Assembly (NCBI GenBank): GCA_002481295.1
Contig: DLDU01000002.1
Coordinates: forward strand, 1-56,069
DNA length: 56,069 nt
Direction of reading: 5' to 3'
Source of the DNA: Prevotella sp. UBA7764
Lineage (GTDB): Bacteria; Bacteroidota; Bacteroidia; Bacteroidales; Bacteroidaceae
The position numbers and the translations under genes were made by a program. Shown one piece after another: positions 9,161 through 17,589 of this stretch (positions are counted from its first letter, which is position 1; each line of letters starts with the position of its first letter). The notes under the pieces are model-generated. The model was given only the letters and a program-made list of their open reading frames with translations. It ran no database searches and was not told the DNA's origin.

Positions 9161-11794
9161 ATGCATCATAATAAGAAAAAAGTCCTGGCGGCTTGTCTTG
9201 CTATGGCCATCGTGGCCAGCGTGCAGGCGCAGGAGCAAATCGTACACCCCGACATCAACTATGCCGGCACGCCGCGTGACCTCGTCATTGGTGGCTTCAA
9301 CGTCTCCGGCATTGACGGTTATGAGGATTATATGCTTACAGGCATCTCAGGTCTCTCTGTCGGACAGCATATCTCGGTGCCCGGCACCGAAATCACGGAG
9401 GCCGTCAAACGCTATTGGAAGCACGGTCTCTTCTCTGATGTGAAGATCTCGGCAGACTCTATCGTGGGTGATAAGATCTATCTGCATATCTCTCTGAAGG
9501 CGCGCCCCCGTGTCTCCACCATCAACTACGTGGGACTGAAAAAGAGCGAGAAAGAGGATATGGAGAAGAAACTCGGTATCCTGCAAGGCGGACAGATCAC
9601 GCCAAACATGATCGACCGTGCAAAGATCCTGGCTAAGAAATACTTCGACGACAAGGGTTACAAGAATGCAGATATAGAGATTCAGCAGCGCCCCGACGTC
9701 ACCGGTAAGAACCAGGTCATCCTCGACGTCATCATCGACAAGAAGGATAAGATCAAGGTAAGACATATCTACATCGAGGGAAACAAGTATCTGAGCAACC
9801 TCAGAATCAAGGGCGGACTCTTCCATAAAGGTGCCTTTGCCAAGACCCATGAGGCTGGTAAGCTCTCTACCTTCCTGAAATCAAAGAAGTTCACCCCCGA
9901 GCGCTGGAAGGCTGACAAGGAGAAGCTCATCGAGAAATACTATGAGCTGGGCTACCGCGACGCCACGATCTTGAAGGACAGCGTGTGGAACAATGATCCC
10001 AAACACGTCAATGTCTACGTCAAAGTAGACGAAGGCAAGAAATACTTTATACGGAACATCCACTGGGTGGGCAATACGGTCTACAACTCAGCCTACCTCT
10101 CCAATCTGTTGGGAATGCGGAAAGGTGACGTCTACAATCAGAAGTTGCTCAACAAGCGACTCCGAGAAGACGATGATGCCGTGTCGAACCTCTACTACAA
10201 CAATGGTTACGTCTTCTCGTCCATCGACCCCGCTGAGCAGAATATCGTCGGCGACTCCATCGACCTGGAGATGCGTGTTTTGGAAGGACCACAGGCCCAT
10301 CTGAGCCATGTGCGCATCAATGGTAATGACCGTCTCTATGAGAATGTGGTGCGCCGTGAGCTTCGTACCAAGCCGGGAGACCTCTTCTCTAAGGAAGCCC
10401 TCATGCGTTCTGCACGTGAGTTGGCATCGATGGGATTCTTCGATCCTGAAAAGGTATCACCGGATGTCAAGCCGAATGCTGAGGACGGAACGGTAGATAT
10501 CAACTGGAACCTGACACAGAAGTCCAACGACCAGATCGAGTTCTCACTCGGTTGGGGACAGACGGGTATCATCGGACGCGTGGGACTGACGCTCAACAAC
10601 TTCTCTATGGCCAACCTGTTCAACAAGAACAAGGAGCACCGCGGCATTATGCCTATCGGCGACGGCGAGAAGCTCTCCATCGGCGTACAGACCAATGGCT
10701 CTTACTATCAGAGCTACAACACCAGCTACTCCACCAACTGGTTTGGCGGCAAGCGGCCTATTCAGTTCTCCGTCGGCGCGTTCTACTCCAAGCAAACTGA
10801 TGTGTCGAGCAACTACTACAACTCGGCTTGGCAGAACAGCTACCTGCAGTCGCTCTACGGCTACAACAGCTATTCTTATAACTACAGCAATTACGAGAAC
10901 TACTACGACCCCGACAAGTATGTCAAACTTCTGGGGGCAAGCATCGGATGGGGCAAGCGTCTGCGGTGGCCTGACGACTACTTCAACCTCTCTGTGGAGC
11001 TCTCGTTCACCCGCTACATGCTGAAGAACTGGCGTTATTTCTCTTATCTGATGACCACAGGTAACAGCAACAATCTCAACCTGAGCATTGCCGTCAACCG
11101 TTCGTCAACCGACAACCAGCTCTTCCCACGCCGCGGTTCCGAGTTCACTGCCAGTGTCACACTCACTCCGCCATGGAGTATGTGGGACGGAAAAGACTAT
11201 AAAAATCTGGCCACAAACCCATATTCTGCCAGCTACGTCAGAGAGCAGCAGGAGAAATACCGCTGGATAGAATATAACAAATGGAAGTTCAAGGCACGCA
11301 CTTTCACGGCTCTGACAAGTGCCCAGAAATGCTTCGTGCTCATGACGCGCGTGGAATTGGGTATTCTCGGCAGCTACAACAAATACAAGAAGAGCCCGTT
11401 TGAGACGTTCTACGTCGGTGGTGACGGCATGAGCGGCTATTCCAGCACCTATGGCGAGGAAACGATCGGACTGCGCGGTTACGAGAATGGTTCTCTCACT
11501 CCTTATGGTTCTGAGGGATATGCCTACGACCGCATGTCGCTGGAGTTGCGCTATCCGTTCCTGTTAGGCAATACGACCATCTACGGACTGACCTTCGTGG
11601 AGGGCGGTAACGCCTGGACAGAGACGAGCAAGTTCAATCCTTTCCAGATGAAGCGCTCGGCAGGTGTCGGTGTACGTATCTATCTGCCTATGGTCGGCCT
11701 GATGGGTATCGACTGGGCTTACGGCTTCGACAAGGACAACAACGGCAGTAAGGGCGGAAGCCAGTTCCACTTTGTCCTCGGACAAGAGTTCTAA
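9161..11794 (+). CDS. bamA: Outer-membrane protein assembly factor BamA
   Basis: Inserts beta-barrel proteins into the outer membrane. From ATG 9161 the protein has 877 residues; the TTG at 9155 is not preferred because the ATG gives a normal signal peptide (KKKVLAACLAMAIVASVQAQ). About five POTRA domains follow to around residue 450. The barrel has many Tyr/Asn-rich strands, the GLRGYENGSL segment corresponding to the conserved (V/L)RGY loop-6 motif, and a terminal aromatic strand (FHFVLGQEF). It is longer than E. coli BamA (810), as is usual in Bacteroidota. It sits between uppS and the Skp-like genes, whose products chaperone its substrates. Confidence 0.96.
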   Translation: MHHNKKKVLAACLAMAIVASVQAQEQIVHPDINYAGTPRDLVIGGFNVSGIDGYEDYMLTGISGLSVGQHISVPGTEITEAVKRYWKHGLFSDVKISADSIVGDKIYLHISLKARPRVSTINYVGLKKSEKEDMEKKLGILQGGQITPNMIDRAKILAKKYFDDKGYKNADIEIQQRPDVTGKNQVILDVIIDKKDKIKVRHIYIEGNKYLSNLRIKGGLFHKGAFAKTHEAGKLSTFLKSKKFTPERWKADKEKLIEKYYELGYRDATILKDSVWNNDPKHVNVYVKVDEGKKYFIRNIHWVGNTVYNSAYLSNLLGMRKGDVYNQKLLNKRLREDDDAVSNLYYNNGYVFSSIDPAEQNIVGDSIDLEMRVLEGPQAHLSHVRINGNDRLYENVVRRELRTKPGDLFSKEALMRSARELASMGFFDPEKVSPDVKPNAEDGTVDINWNLTQKSNDQIEFSLGWGQTGIIGRVGLTLNNFSMANLFNKNKEHRGIMPIGDGEKLSIGVQTNGSYYQSYNTSYSTNWFGGKRPIQFSVGAFYSKQTDVSSNYYNSAWQNSYLQSLYGYNSYSYNYSNYENYYDPDKYVKLLGASIGWGKRLRWPDDYFNLSVELSFTRYMLKNWRYFSYLMTTGNSNNLNLSIAVNRSSTDNQLFPRRGSEFTASVTLTPPWSMWDGKDYKNLATNPYSASYVREQQEKYRWIEYNKWKFKARTFTALTSAQKCFVLMTRVELGILGSYNKYKKSPFETFYVGGDGMSGYSSTYGEETIGLRGYENGSLTPYGSEGYAYDRMSLELRYPFLLGNTTIYGLTFVEGGNAWTETSKFNPFQMKRSAGVGVRIYLPMVGLMGIDWAYGFDKDNNGSKGGSQFHFVLGQEF

Positions 11795-11840
11795 ACCGAA
11801 GCAAGGAAACATGAGAAGCGTATGACGAAAGGGTGCTTTG

Positions 11841-11950
11841 ACACAACGATAAAGCACCAATCGTCAACGCCGGAACGCAATTCCGTCGACAACGGAACGC
11901 AATTCTGTCAACAACGGAACGCAATCCTGCCAACGCCGGAACGCATTTAT
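11841..11950. repeat. 22-bp tandem repeat array downstream of bamA
   Basis: Units at 11841-11862 (diverged), 11863-11884, 11885-11906, 11907-11928 and 11929-11950, then a decaying partial unit. The core is CAACGCCGGAACGCAATTCC, with differences at a few positions per unit. Several copies contain the small dyad GGAA...TTCC. The array occupies the gap between the bamA stop and the first ompH-like gene. Confidence 0.88.
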
Positions 11951-12065
11951 GCCAACAAAACGGCTGAAAAGTAAAAAAAGTCTAAAGGATAAGGGCTTCC
12001 CTGTAACATTTAGTTCAGACAAACGTCGCAGGGATAGTCAACTGATCAATAAAAGGAAATTGAAT

Positions 12066-12617
12066 ATGAAGCAGATGATTGTAAAAAACAATTTGAGCAG
12101 GCTGGGGGGCATCCTTCTACTCTGTCTCTTCGCTCTTATGCCATTCTCGAAGGCCAACGCGCAGAAGTTCGCATTGGTGGACATGGACTATGTGCTGAAA
12201 AACATACCGGCCTATGAGCGTGCCAATGAGCAGCTCAATCAAGTATCAAAGAAGTGGCAGGCTGAGGTAGAGGCTCTGAACACAGAAGCTGCCACCATGT
12301 ATAAGAACTATCAGAATGAGATGGTATTCCTCTCACAGGATCAGAAAAAAGCCAAGCAGGAGCAGATCATGCAGAAAGAAAAGGAAGCTGCTGACCTCAA
12401 ACAGAAATATTTTGGCCCCGAAGGCGAGCTCTTTAAGAAACGCGAGAGCCTGATGACGCCCATTCAGGAAGAGATCTACAATGCGGTGAAGGACATCTCT
12501 GAGCTCCGTGGCTACAGCCTCGTGCTCGACCGTGCCTCTGATACTGCCATCATCTTCGGCTCGCCGAAGATCGACATCTCAGACGAGGTGCTCCAAAAAC
12601 TGGGATATGGAAAGTAA
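12066..12617 (+). CDS. OmpH/Skp-family periplasmic chaperone, copy 1
   Basis: A Skp-like chaperone that would hold unfolded outer-membrane proteins in the periplasm. ATG 12066 is chosen because it gives a signal peptide (hydrophobic stretch GGILLLCLFALMPF, cleavage after ANA) and 183 residues; the frame open from 11949 runs through the repeat tail. The mature protein begins with KFALVDMDYVLKNIPAYE, the OmpH family start, followed by a long charged helical region (about residues 60-130) expected to form the coiled-coil tentacles. It is the first of three paralogues in a row. Confidence 0.9.
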   Translation: MKQMIVKNNLSRLGGILLLCLFALMPFSKANAQKFALVDMDYVLKNIPAYERANEQLNQVSKKWQAEVEALNTEAATMYKNYQNEMVFLSQDQKKAKQEQIMQKEKEAADLKQKYFGPEGELFKKRESLMTPIQEEIYNAVKDISELRGYSLVLDRASDTAIIFGSPKIDISDEVLQKLGYGK

Positions 12618-12648
12618 AAGACAATAAAAACAATAAAAACAATCAATC

Positions 12649-13143
12649 ATGAAAAAGTTACTTTTAATGTTAATGCTGATGGCACCTCTGGCTACTTTCG
12701 CTCAGAAGTTCGGCAAAGTCAACACACAGACCATCATGCAGAATCTGCCAGAAATCGCTAAGATCAACGGAGAACTCCAAGCTACTGCCAAGCAGTACGA
12801 GAATGACTTGAAAAGCATGCAGGACGAGTTGAAGCGTCAGAGCGATGCTTACGACAAGGCAAAGAGCACGATGAATCCTACTGCTCAGAAGCAGAAGGAA
12901 GAAGAACTCAACACGCTCTATCAGAAGATTCAGCAGACCTATAGCGACAACCAGCAGGCTCTGCAGAAGGCACAGCAGGACAAGATGCAGCCTGTCGTGG
13001 AGAAAGTGCGCAAAGCCATTGAGAATGTCGGCAAGACTGGTGGTTTTACCTACATCTTCGAAGAGGGTGCCGCTGTCTACACGGGCGCCAATGTAGAGGA
13101 TGTCACCGCTAAGGTGCAGGCCGAAATCAACAAGATGAAGTAA
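12649..13143 (+). CDS. OmpH/Skp-family periplasmic chaperone, copy 2
   Basis: The 164-residue protein has a signal peptide (MKKLLLMLMLMAPLATFAQ) and the family start KFGKVNTQTIMQNLPEIAKI. It is followed by a Lys/Gln-rich coiled-coil helix (about residues 45-115) and a short C-terminal beta segment. It starts 31 bases after copy 1, so the two are probably cotranscribed. A hairpin with a pyrimidine-rich tail at 13181-13225 may end the transcript after it. Confidence 0.92.
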   Translation: MKKLLLMLMLMAPLATFAQKFGKVNTQTIMQNLPEIAKINGELQATAKQYENDLKSMQDELKRQSDAYDKAKSTMNPTAQKQKEEELNTLYQKIQQTYSDNQQALQKAQQDKMQPVVEKVRKAIENVGKTGGFTYIFEEGAAVYTGANVEDVTAKVQAEINKMK

Positions 13144-13180
13144 ATGGCATTGCTCTTTCCTCGGCATGACGAGGAGCTGG

Positions 13181-13225
13181 GGTGAGGGTGCGCTACGTGG
13201 CATACCCTCACCTCTTGCTGTCTTT
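13181..13225 (+). terminator. Possible terminator after the second ompH-like gene
   Basis: GGTGAGGGT (13181-13189) pairs with ACCCTCACC (13204-13212), followed by a tail rich in T and C ending in TCTTTT. The U-tract is weak, so this may attenuate rather than stop transcription. Confidence 0.4.
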
Positions 13226-13328
13226 TAAGGACTGTGCTTCCGTTTCGCGTAACTTCTCGTTAGGCTTTCGTTGGTGCAATCCTTATCCATTATCCTTCTC
13301 CGTATAGTCAACAATAATCTTTCCAACC

Positions 13329-13892
13329 ATGAGGCATTTGTTTGTTAGTGCTTTTTTCCTGTTTCTCGGCAGCCCGCTTTTTGCGCAGGGCACGGTGTCG
13401 TCTACTGTGCCATCCACGGTTGCTGTGCCGTCTCAGCAGGCCGTTCCGTCGTTTCGTTATGGTTTTCTTAGCTGTCAGAGTGCTTTGGAGGCCATGCCGG
13501 GCTATGCAGAGGCCAGACGCTCTATTGCTGATCTGAAGTCAAAATACGACGCTGAGATGAAACGCGTGGAGGATGAGTTCAATGCCAAATACGAGGCTTT
13601 TCTCGATGGTCAGAGCACTTTTGCACCGTCGATCCGCGAGAAGCGGCAGGCTGAACTGCAAGAGCTGATGGAGAAAAACCAGACGTTTAAGGATCAGGCC
13701 AAGCAATATCTCAAGAACGCAGAGCAGGACGCTTACCAGCCTTTGCGTGAGAAGCTTGCGGCAGCCATCCAGCGTGTGGGTCATGCCAAGGGACTGGCTT
13801 TCGTGCTCAACACCGACAACGGCACACTGCCCTTTGTCAATCCGGAGATGGGAACAGACATCACCGCCGATGTGCTGTCGGCTGTCAAATAA
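13329..13892 (+). CDS. OmpH/Skp-family periplasmic chaperone, copy 3
   Basis: The 187-residue protein has a signal peptide ending FAQ, then a Ser/Thr/Val-rich linker of about 25 residues (TVSSTVPSTVAVPSQQAVPS) that the other two copies lack. The OmpH core follows, beginning RYGFLSCQSALEAMPGY. The coiled-coil region runs from about residue 60 to 135, and it ends with the family's C-terminal segment. The 185-base gap after copy 2 suggests separate or weaker expression. The added linker could set the chaperone further from the membrane or be proteolytically sensitive; that is inference. Confidence 0.88.
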   Translation: MRHLFVSAFFLFLGSPLFAQGTVSSTVPSTVAVPSQQAVPSFRYGFLSCQSALEAMPGYAEARRSIADLKSKYDAEMKRVEDEFNAKYEAFLDGQSTFAPSIREKRQAELQELMEKNQTFKDQAKQYLKNAEQDAYQPLREKLAAAIQRVGHAKGLAFVLNTDNGTLPFVNPEMGTDITADVLSAVK

Positions 13893-13925
13893 CAGCGGTG
13901 ACATCCCCTTAGTAAGGAGACGGTC

Positions 13926-13977
13926 TGTAGCTGTCATATAACCATCTGTAGCTGTCATATCTGTAATGTAGCTGTCA
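13926..13977. repeat. Three short direct repeats between ompH copy 3 and murI
   Basis: The 11-base motif TGTAGCTGTCA occurs at 13926, 13947 and 13967, at intervals of 21 and 20 bases (two DNA turns). The first two copies share a longer match, TGTAGCTGTCATAT. The block ends about 20 bases before the murI ATG, so it could be an operator or a remnant of the 22-bp array type seen elsewhere in the window. Confidence 0.75.
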
Positions 13978-13998
13978 ATTATAATAAGGAGTAGTGAG

Positions 13999-14883
13999 AT
14001 GAATACAAACATTGATGATCAGCCCGAGAAGTCTGAGGCCGTTCAAGAGTCTTTCCCTGCTGCACCGGGTCCCATAGGCATTTTTGATTCCGGCTATGGC
14101 GGATTAACCATATTGCATGGCATCCGACAGTTGTTGCCTCAGTACGATTATATCTATCTTGGCGACAACGCACGAGCTCCTTATGGCCCTCGCTCGTTTG
14201 ATGTCGTCTATGAATTTACGCGTCAGGCCGTACAGAAGCTCTTCGAGATGGGCTGTCAGCTGGTGATCCTTGGCTGTAACACCGCATCGGCAAAAGCGTT
14301 GCGCTCGATCCAGCAACATGATCTGCCACAGTGGGATCCCAAGCGGCGCGTGCTCGGCGTCATCCGGCCTACGGCAGAAATCATCGGAAAGCTCACACGC
14401 AACGGCCATGTGGGACTGCTCGCCACAGAAGGCACGGTGAAGAGCCATAGCTACGACATGGAGATCGCTAAGCTTTGGCCCAACATCAAGGTGACAGGGC
14501 AGGCCTGCCCGTTTTGGGTGCCCTTGGTGGAATACAACGAGGCAGACTCGCCCGGTGCAGACTATTTTGTCAAGAAGCGCATCGATCAGCTCATGCAACT
14601 CGACCCCGATATCGACACGATCATCCTGGGCTGTACCCATTTCCCGCTGTTGATGCCAAAGATCCTGAAGTATGTGCAGCCCGGCGTGCGCATTGTTCCT
14701 CAGGGAGAATATGTCGCCGACAGCCTGAAAGACTACCTCCTTCGCCACACCGACATGGCTTCGCGGCTGACCACCAGCGCCACGGTCAAGTACTATACGA
14801 CCGAGAATCCCGACAAGTTCAAGGAGAGCGCTTCCATCTTCCTCCATGAGCGGGTGCACGTAGAACATATAGAATTAGGATAA
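13999..14883 (+). CDS. murI: Glutamate racemase
   Basis: Supplies D-glutamate for peptidoglycan. The 294-residue protein has the N-terminal motif GIFDSGYGG (Asp30-Ser31) and both catalytic cysteines: Cys93 in LGCNTASA and Cys212 in LGCTHFPLL. The first 24 residues, rich in Glu, Asp and Pro, precede the normal family start and may be a flexible extension. The order bamA-ompH-murI is common in Bacteroidales. rbfA follows 21 bases later. Confidence 0.97.
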   Translation: MNTNIDDQPEKSEAVQESFPAAPGPIGIFDSGYGGLTILHGIRQLLPQYDYIYLGDNARAPYGPRSFDVVYEFTRQAVQKLFEMGCQLVILGCNTASAKALRSIQQHDLPQWDPKRRVLGVIRPTAEIIGKLTRNGHVGLLATEGTVKSHSYDMEIAKLWPNIKVTGQACPFWVPLVEYNEADSPGADYFVKKRIDQLMQLDPDIDTIILGCTHFPLLMPKILKYVQPGVRIVPQGEYVADSLKDYLLRHTDMASRLTTSATVKYYTTENPDKFKESASIFLHERVHVEHIELG

Positions 14884-14904
14884 AACTTCAAATATTCATT
14901 TGCT

Positions 14905-15243
14905 ATGCAAGAAACCAGACAGAACCGAATCGCCCGGCTCCTTCAGAAGGAGCTGGCTGAGATATTCCAAAGTCAGACACGTGCCATGCACGGTGTCCTC
15001 GTCAGCGTCACCCGTGTGCGCATCAGTCCAGACCTGAGCATTTGTACGGCTTATCTGAGCATCTTCCCTTCTGCAAAGTCAGAAGAACTGCTCAACAACA
15101 TCAAGGCCAACGAGAAGAGCATCCGCTATGAGCTCGGACGCCGTGTCCACAACCAGTTGCGCATCATCCCGGAGCTTCGTTTCTTCATCGACGACAGTTT
15201 GGATTATATCGACCACATCGACGAGTTGCTCAATAAGAAGTAA
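14905..15243 (+). CDS. rbfA: 30S ribosome-binding factor A
   Basis: Binds the 16S rRNA 5' helix during late 30S maturation and cold adaptation. The 112-residue protein has the single type-II KH fold expected, with RIARLLQKELAEIFQ at the N-terminus and VRISPDLSICTAYLSIFP and HNQLRIIPELRFFIDDSLDY further on. It lies 21 bases after murI and 12 bases before the Lol-type permease gene. The link is by position only; rbfA followed by an ABC permease gene is a frequent Bacteroidota order. Confidence 0.94.
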   Translation: MQETRQNRIARLLQKELAEIFQSQTRAMHGVLVSVTRVRISPDLSICTAYLSIFPSAKSEELLNNIKANEKSIRYELGRRVHNQLRIIPELRFFIDDSLDYIDHIDELLNKK

Positions 15244-15255
15244 TAGAGGTTTTCA

Positions 15256-16476
15256 ATGAATTTTCCGTTCTTTGTGGCGCGCCGCTATCTCTTCTCCAAG
15301 AAGAAGACCCACGCCATCAATGTGATATCCCTGATCTCTGTCATCGGAGTGGCTGTGGCTACGATGGCCCTCGTCATCGTGTTGTCGGTGTTTAACGGCT
15401 TCCATGACCTGGTGGCCAGCTTCTTCACAAACTTCGACCCACAGTTGAAGGTTGTGCCTGTGGAGGGAAAGACCGTACCGGCCGATGATCCGATTCTCAC
15501 AAAGATCAGTCATTTCCCAGAAGTCGACGTTGCCACGGGTACCGTGGAGGACATGGCATTGGCCATCTACAACGGCAAACAGGCCATGGTGACGATAAAA
15601 GGTGTGGACGACAACTTCCCGCAGCTCACTCATATCACCGAGATACTCTATGGCGATGGACAATTCCAGCTCCACACAGCCAACCTGCAGTATGGCACGC
15701 CGGGCATCCGTCTGGCTCAGACCTTGGGCTTGGGAGCCAATTGGAAAGGCTATCTCAAGATCTATGCACCGCAGCGTGAGGGCCAGCTCGACATGACCGA
15801 TCCACAGTCGGGCTTTGTCGTCGACTCGCTGATCTCCCCCGGCGTGGTCTTCTCAGTCAATCAGGGTAAGTATGACAAGAGTTATATCGTCACCAGTCTG
15901 GGCTTTGCTCAGAACTTGTTCAACCAGCAGGGCATGTTGTCTGCCTTGGAGTTGAGACTGAAACCGGGCTCGAATTTCGAAAGTGTGAAGGCTCGGATGC
16001 AGCAAGTCGCCGGTAAGAAGTATCAGGTCCTTGACCGTTTTGAGCAGCAGAGCGACACGTTCAAGATCATGAAAGTGGAAAAGCTCATGGCCTATATCTT
16101 CCTGACGTTCATCCTCATCGTGGCGTGCTTCAACATCATCGGCTCGCTCTCGATGCTGATCATCGACAAGAAGGACGATGTCGTCACGCTGCGCAACTTA
16201 GGAGCCTCTGACAAGCAGATCCGCCGCATCTTCCTTTTCGAGGGGCGCCTGATCAGTGTCTTCGGAGCCATCTTTGGCATTTTGCTGGGCTTGTTGCTCT
16301 GTTGGTTGCAGCAGCAGTACGGCTTTGTGAAGATGGGCAGCAGCGACGGTACGTTTGTCGTCAACGCCTATCCAGTGAGCGTCCACTACAGCGACGTGTT
16401 GCTGATCTTCCTCACTGTCATCGCTACGGGCTGGCTCGCTGTGTGGTATCCTGTAAGGAGGAGCCTTGAAAAGTAG
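15256..16476 (+). CDS. LolC/LolE-like lipoprotein-releasing ABC permease
   Basis: A 406-residue inner-membrane permease of the FtsX/MacB class. It has one transmembrane helix near residues 20-45, a large periplasmic domain (about 45-275), and three C-terminal helices, with the FtsX-type signature around DVVTLRNLGASDKQIRRIFLFEG. The N-terminal FFVARRYLFSKKKTHAIN is typical of LolC/E. It probably extracts lipoproteins from the inner membrane together with an ATPase (LolD) and LolA, which are not in this window. The ATPase should be elsewhere in the genome. A terminator follows at 16592-16631. Confidence 0.88.
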   Translation: MNFPFFVARRYLFSKKKTHAINVISLISVIGVAVATMALVIVLSVFNGFHDLVASFFTNFDPQLKVVPVEGKTVPADDPILTKISHFPEVDVATGTVEDMALAIYNGKQAMVTIKGVDDNFPQLTHITEILYGDGQFQLHTANLQYGTPGIRLAQTLGLGANWKGYLKIYAPQREGQLDMTDPQSGFVVDSLISPGVVFSVNQGKYDKSYIVTSLGFAQNLFNQQGMLSALELRLKPGSNFESVKARMQQVAGKKYQVLDRFEQQSDTFKIMKVEKLMAYIFLTFILIVACFNIIGSLSMLIIDKKDDVVTLRNLGASDKQIRRIFLFEGRLISVFGAIFGILLGLLLCWLQQQYGFVKMGSSDGTFVVNAYPVSVHYSDVLLIFLTVIATGWLAVWYPVRRSLEK

Positions 16477-16482
16477 GAAACT

Positions 16483-16539
16483 AAGGGAATAAAGTAAAAG
16501 GTTAAAAGAATAAGATTAGTAGACTAAGAGAATAAAAAA
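16483..16539. repeat. Purine-rich repeats with a 21-22-bp period after the permease gene
   Basis: The motif TAAGNGAATAAN recurs with its GAAT at 16487, 16508 and 16530, intervals of 21 and 22 bases. The block sits between the permease stop codon and the two facing terminators. It is short and low in complexity, so chance is possible. Confidence 0.5.
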
Positions 16540-16577
16540 CTGTTGTCAGTCACCGTCACTGACGGTTCTGGCAACAG
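16535..16577 (-). terminator. Terminator of the epimerase-PAP2 unit
   Basis: A long hairpin (16540-16577) pairs CTGTTGTCAG with CTGGCAACAG and, inside, ACCGTCA with TGACGGT. On the minus strand it is followed by TTTTTT (16539-16534). It therefore stops transcription coming from the PAP2 gene. Confidence 0.85.
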
Positions 16578-16591
16578 CAAAATATGATGTT

Positions 16592-16631
16592 AGTGCAATG
16601 AAACGCCGTGTGCCGTTTCATTGCACTTTTT
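16592..16631 (+). terminator. Terminator of the murI-rbfA-permease unit
   Basis: A 14-bp stem (16592-16605 with 16614-16627) followed by a T tract (16627-16631). The 3' arm overlaps the last codons of the convergent PAP2 gene, whose stop codon is at 16618-16620. Confidence 0.85.
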
Positions 16632-17589
16632 GTTTGCACGTAATCGAATAGACGTAATTCCAAAGAAAATAGAACGCTACGGCAGCAACAAGACCGCCTA
16701 AGACATCGATCGCATAGTGGGCGCGGATATACACCGTGGCGAAGCAGATCAGCATCACAAAGGGCAGCAACGTGAAGAATAGCCCTTTGCTGCGGGCACG
16801 TCCTGCCATCAGCAGTGCGATCACCGATATGCCTACATGCGAGCTGGGGAAAGCCGCTGTGGGATGCTCGCCCGCGTTGTGCACGTCAGTGATGAGGTGA
16901 TAGAAGATGCCGTCGCTGTATCCGGGGCTTTTCATCATCTCGGTGTGGGTGCTGAAATAGTCCGCTACATTGGGGAAAATGCCGGCGGCTATCTTCTGGA
17001 TGCCCACCGCATGATAGTAATACATCGGTCCGGCAACGGGCAGCAGGTCGTAGATGGCATAGAAACTAAAAAACGATGCCAGTATGACGAGGGCGCAACG
17101 CTCGAAGTCGTCGTAGCGCTTGAAGAAATAATAGACAATCGTGCCCACGAAAAGAAGGAAGTAGCTCGCGTAGGCCATGTCGAGAATCTCACTGATCCAG
17201 TGCTGCGGGAAATGCTCACAAAACACCAGTGCAGGTTGAAAGCCAAAGAGCTGCTGCTCGAGCGACGCAAAGACGTGATCGAGGTTGGGCAACATGCGGT
17301 TGATCTGATAAGTATCGCCGTACCACCAGCTCAGCATCACGAGTTGCACCAACACCCTCAGCAATCGTGTCACACGGCAGGGGATGAGCCGATAGACCAC
17401 CCACATGGCCATGGTGATCACACCCAGTCTTACTCTGTCCCAAATCATTGCTTCGGGATGCTGCACCTTGGTGAAGCAGAAGAGAATGATGAGCAGTGTG
17501 AAGACCATGTAGCCGATAACCACCCATTCCAGGAGCATCGGACCCTTGTGGGGATGCTTTTCGATTTCAAACCATTTCTTGAGTTGCAT
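16618..17589 (-). CDS. PAP2/Aur1-like membrane phosphotransferase or phosphatase
   Basis: A 323-residue membrane protein with about six to eight transmembrane segments. The start at 17589 is chosen because its ATG overlaps the upstream stop codon (TAATG), a clear translational coupling. The PAP2 active-site motifs are present near the C-terminus: AAFPSSHVG around residue 250 and RAHYAIDVLGG around residue 293. The layout resembles the PAP2_3 group that includes inositol-phosphorylceramide synthases (Aur1), so a lipid headgroup transferase is as likely as a plain phosphatase. Bacteroidota make sphingolipids, which makes that role plausible. The substrate cannot be read from sequence. Confidence 0.78.
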   Translation of the reverse strand: MQLKKWFEIEKHPHKGPMLLEWVVIGYMVFTLLIILFCFTKVQHPEAMIWDRVRLGVITMAMWVVYRLIPCRVTRLLRVLVQLVMLSWWYGDTYQINRMLPNLDHVFASLEQQLFGFQPALVFCEHFPQHWISEILDMAYASYFLLFVGTIVYYFFKRYDDFERCALVILASFFSFYAIYDLLPVAGPMYYYHAVGIQKIAAGIFPNVADYFSTHTEMMKSPGYSDGIFYHLITDVHNAGEHPTAAFPSSHVGISVIALLMAGRARSKGLFFTLLPFVMLICFATVYIRAHYAIDVLGGLVAAVAFYFLWNYVYSITCKQKVQ

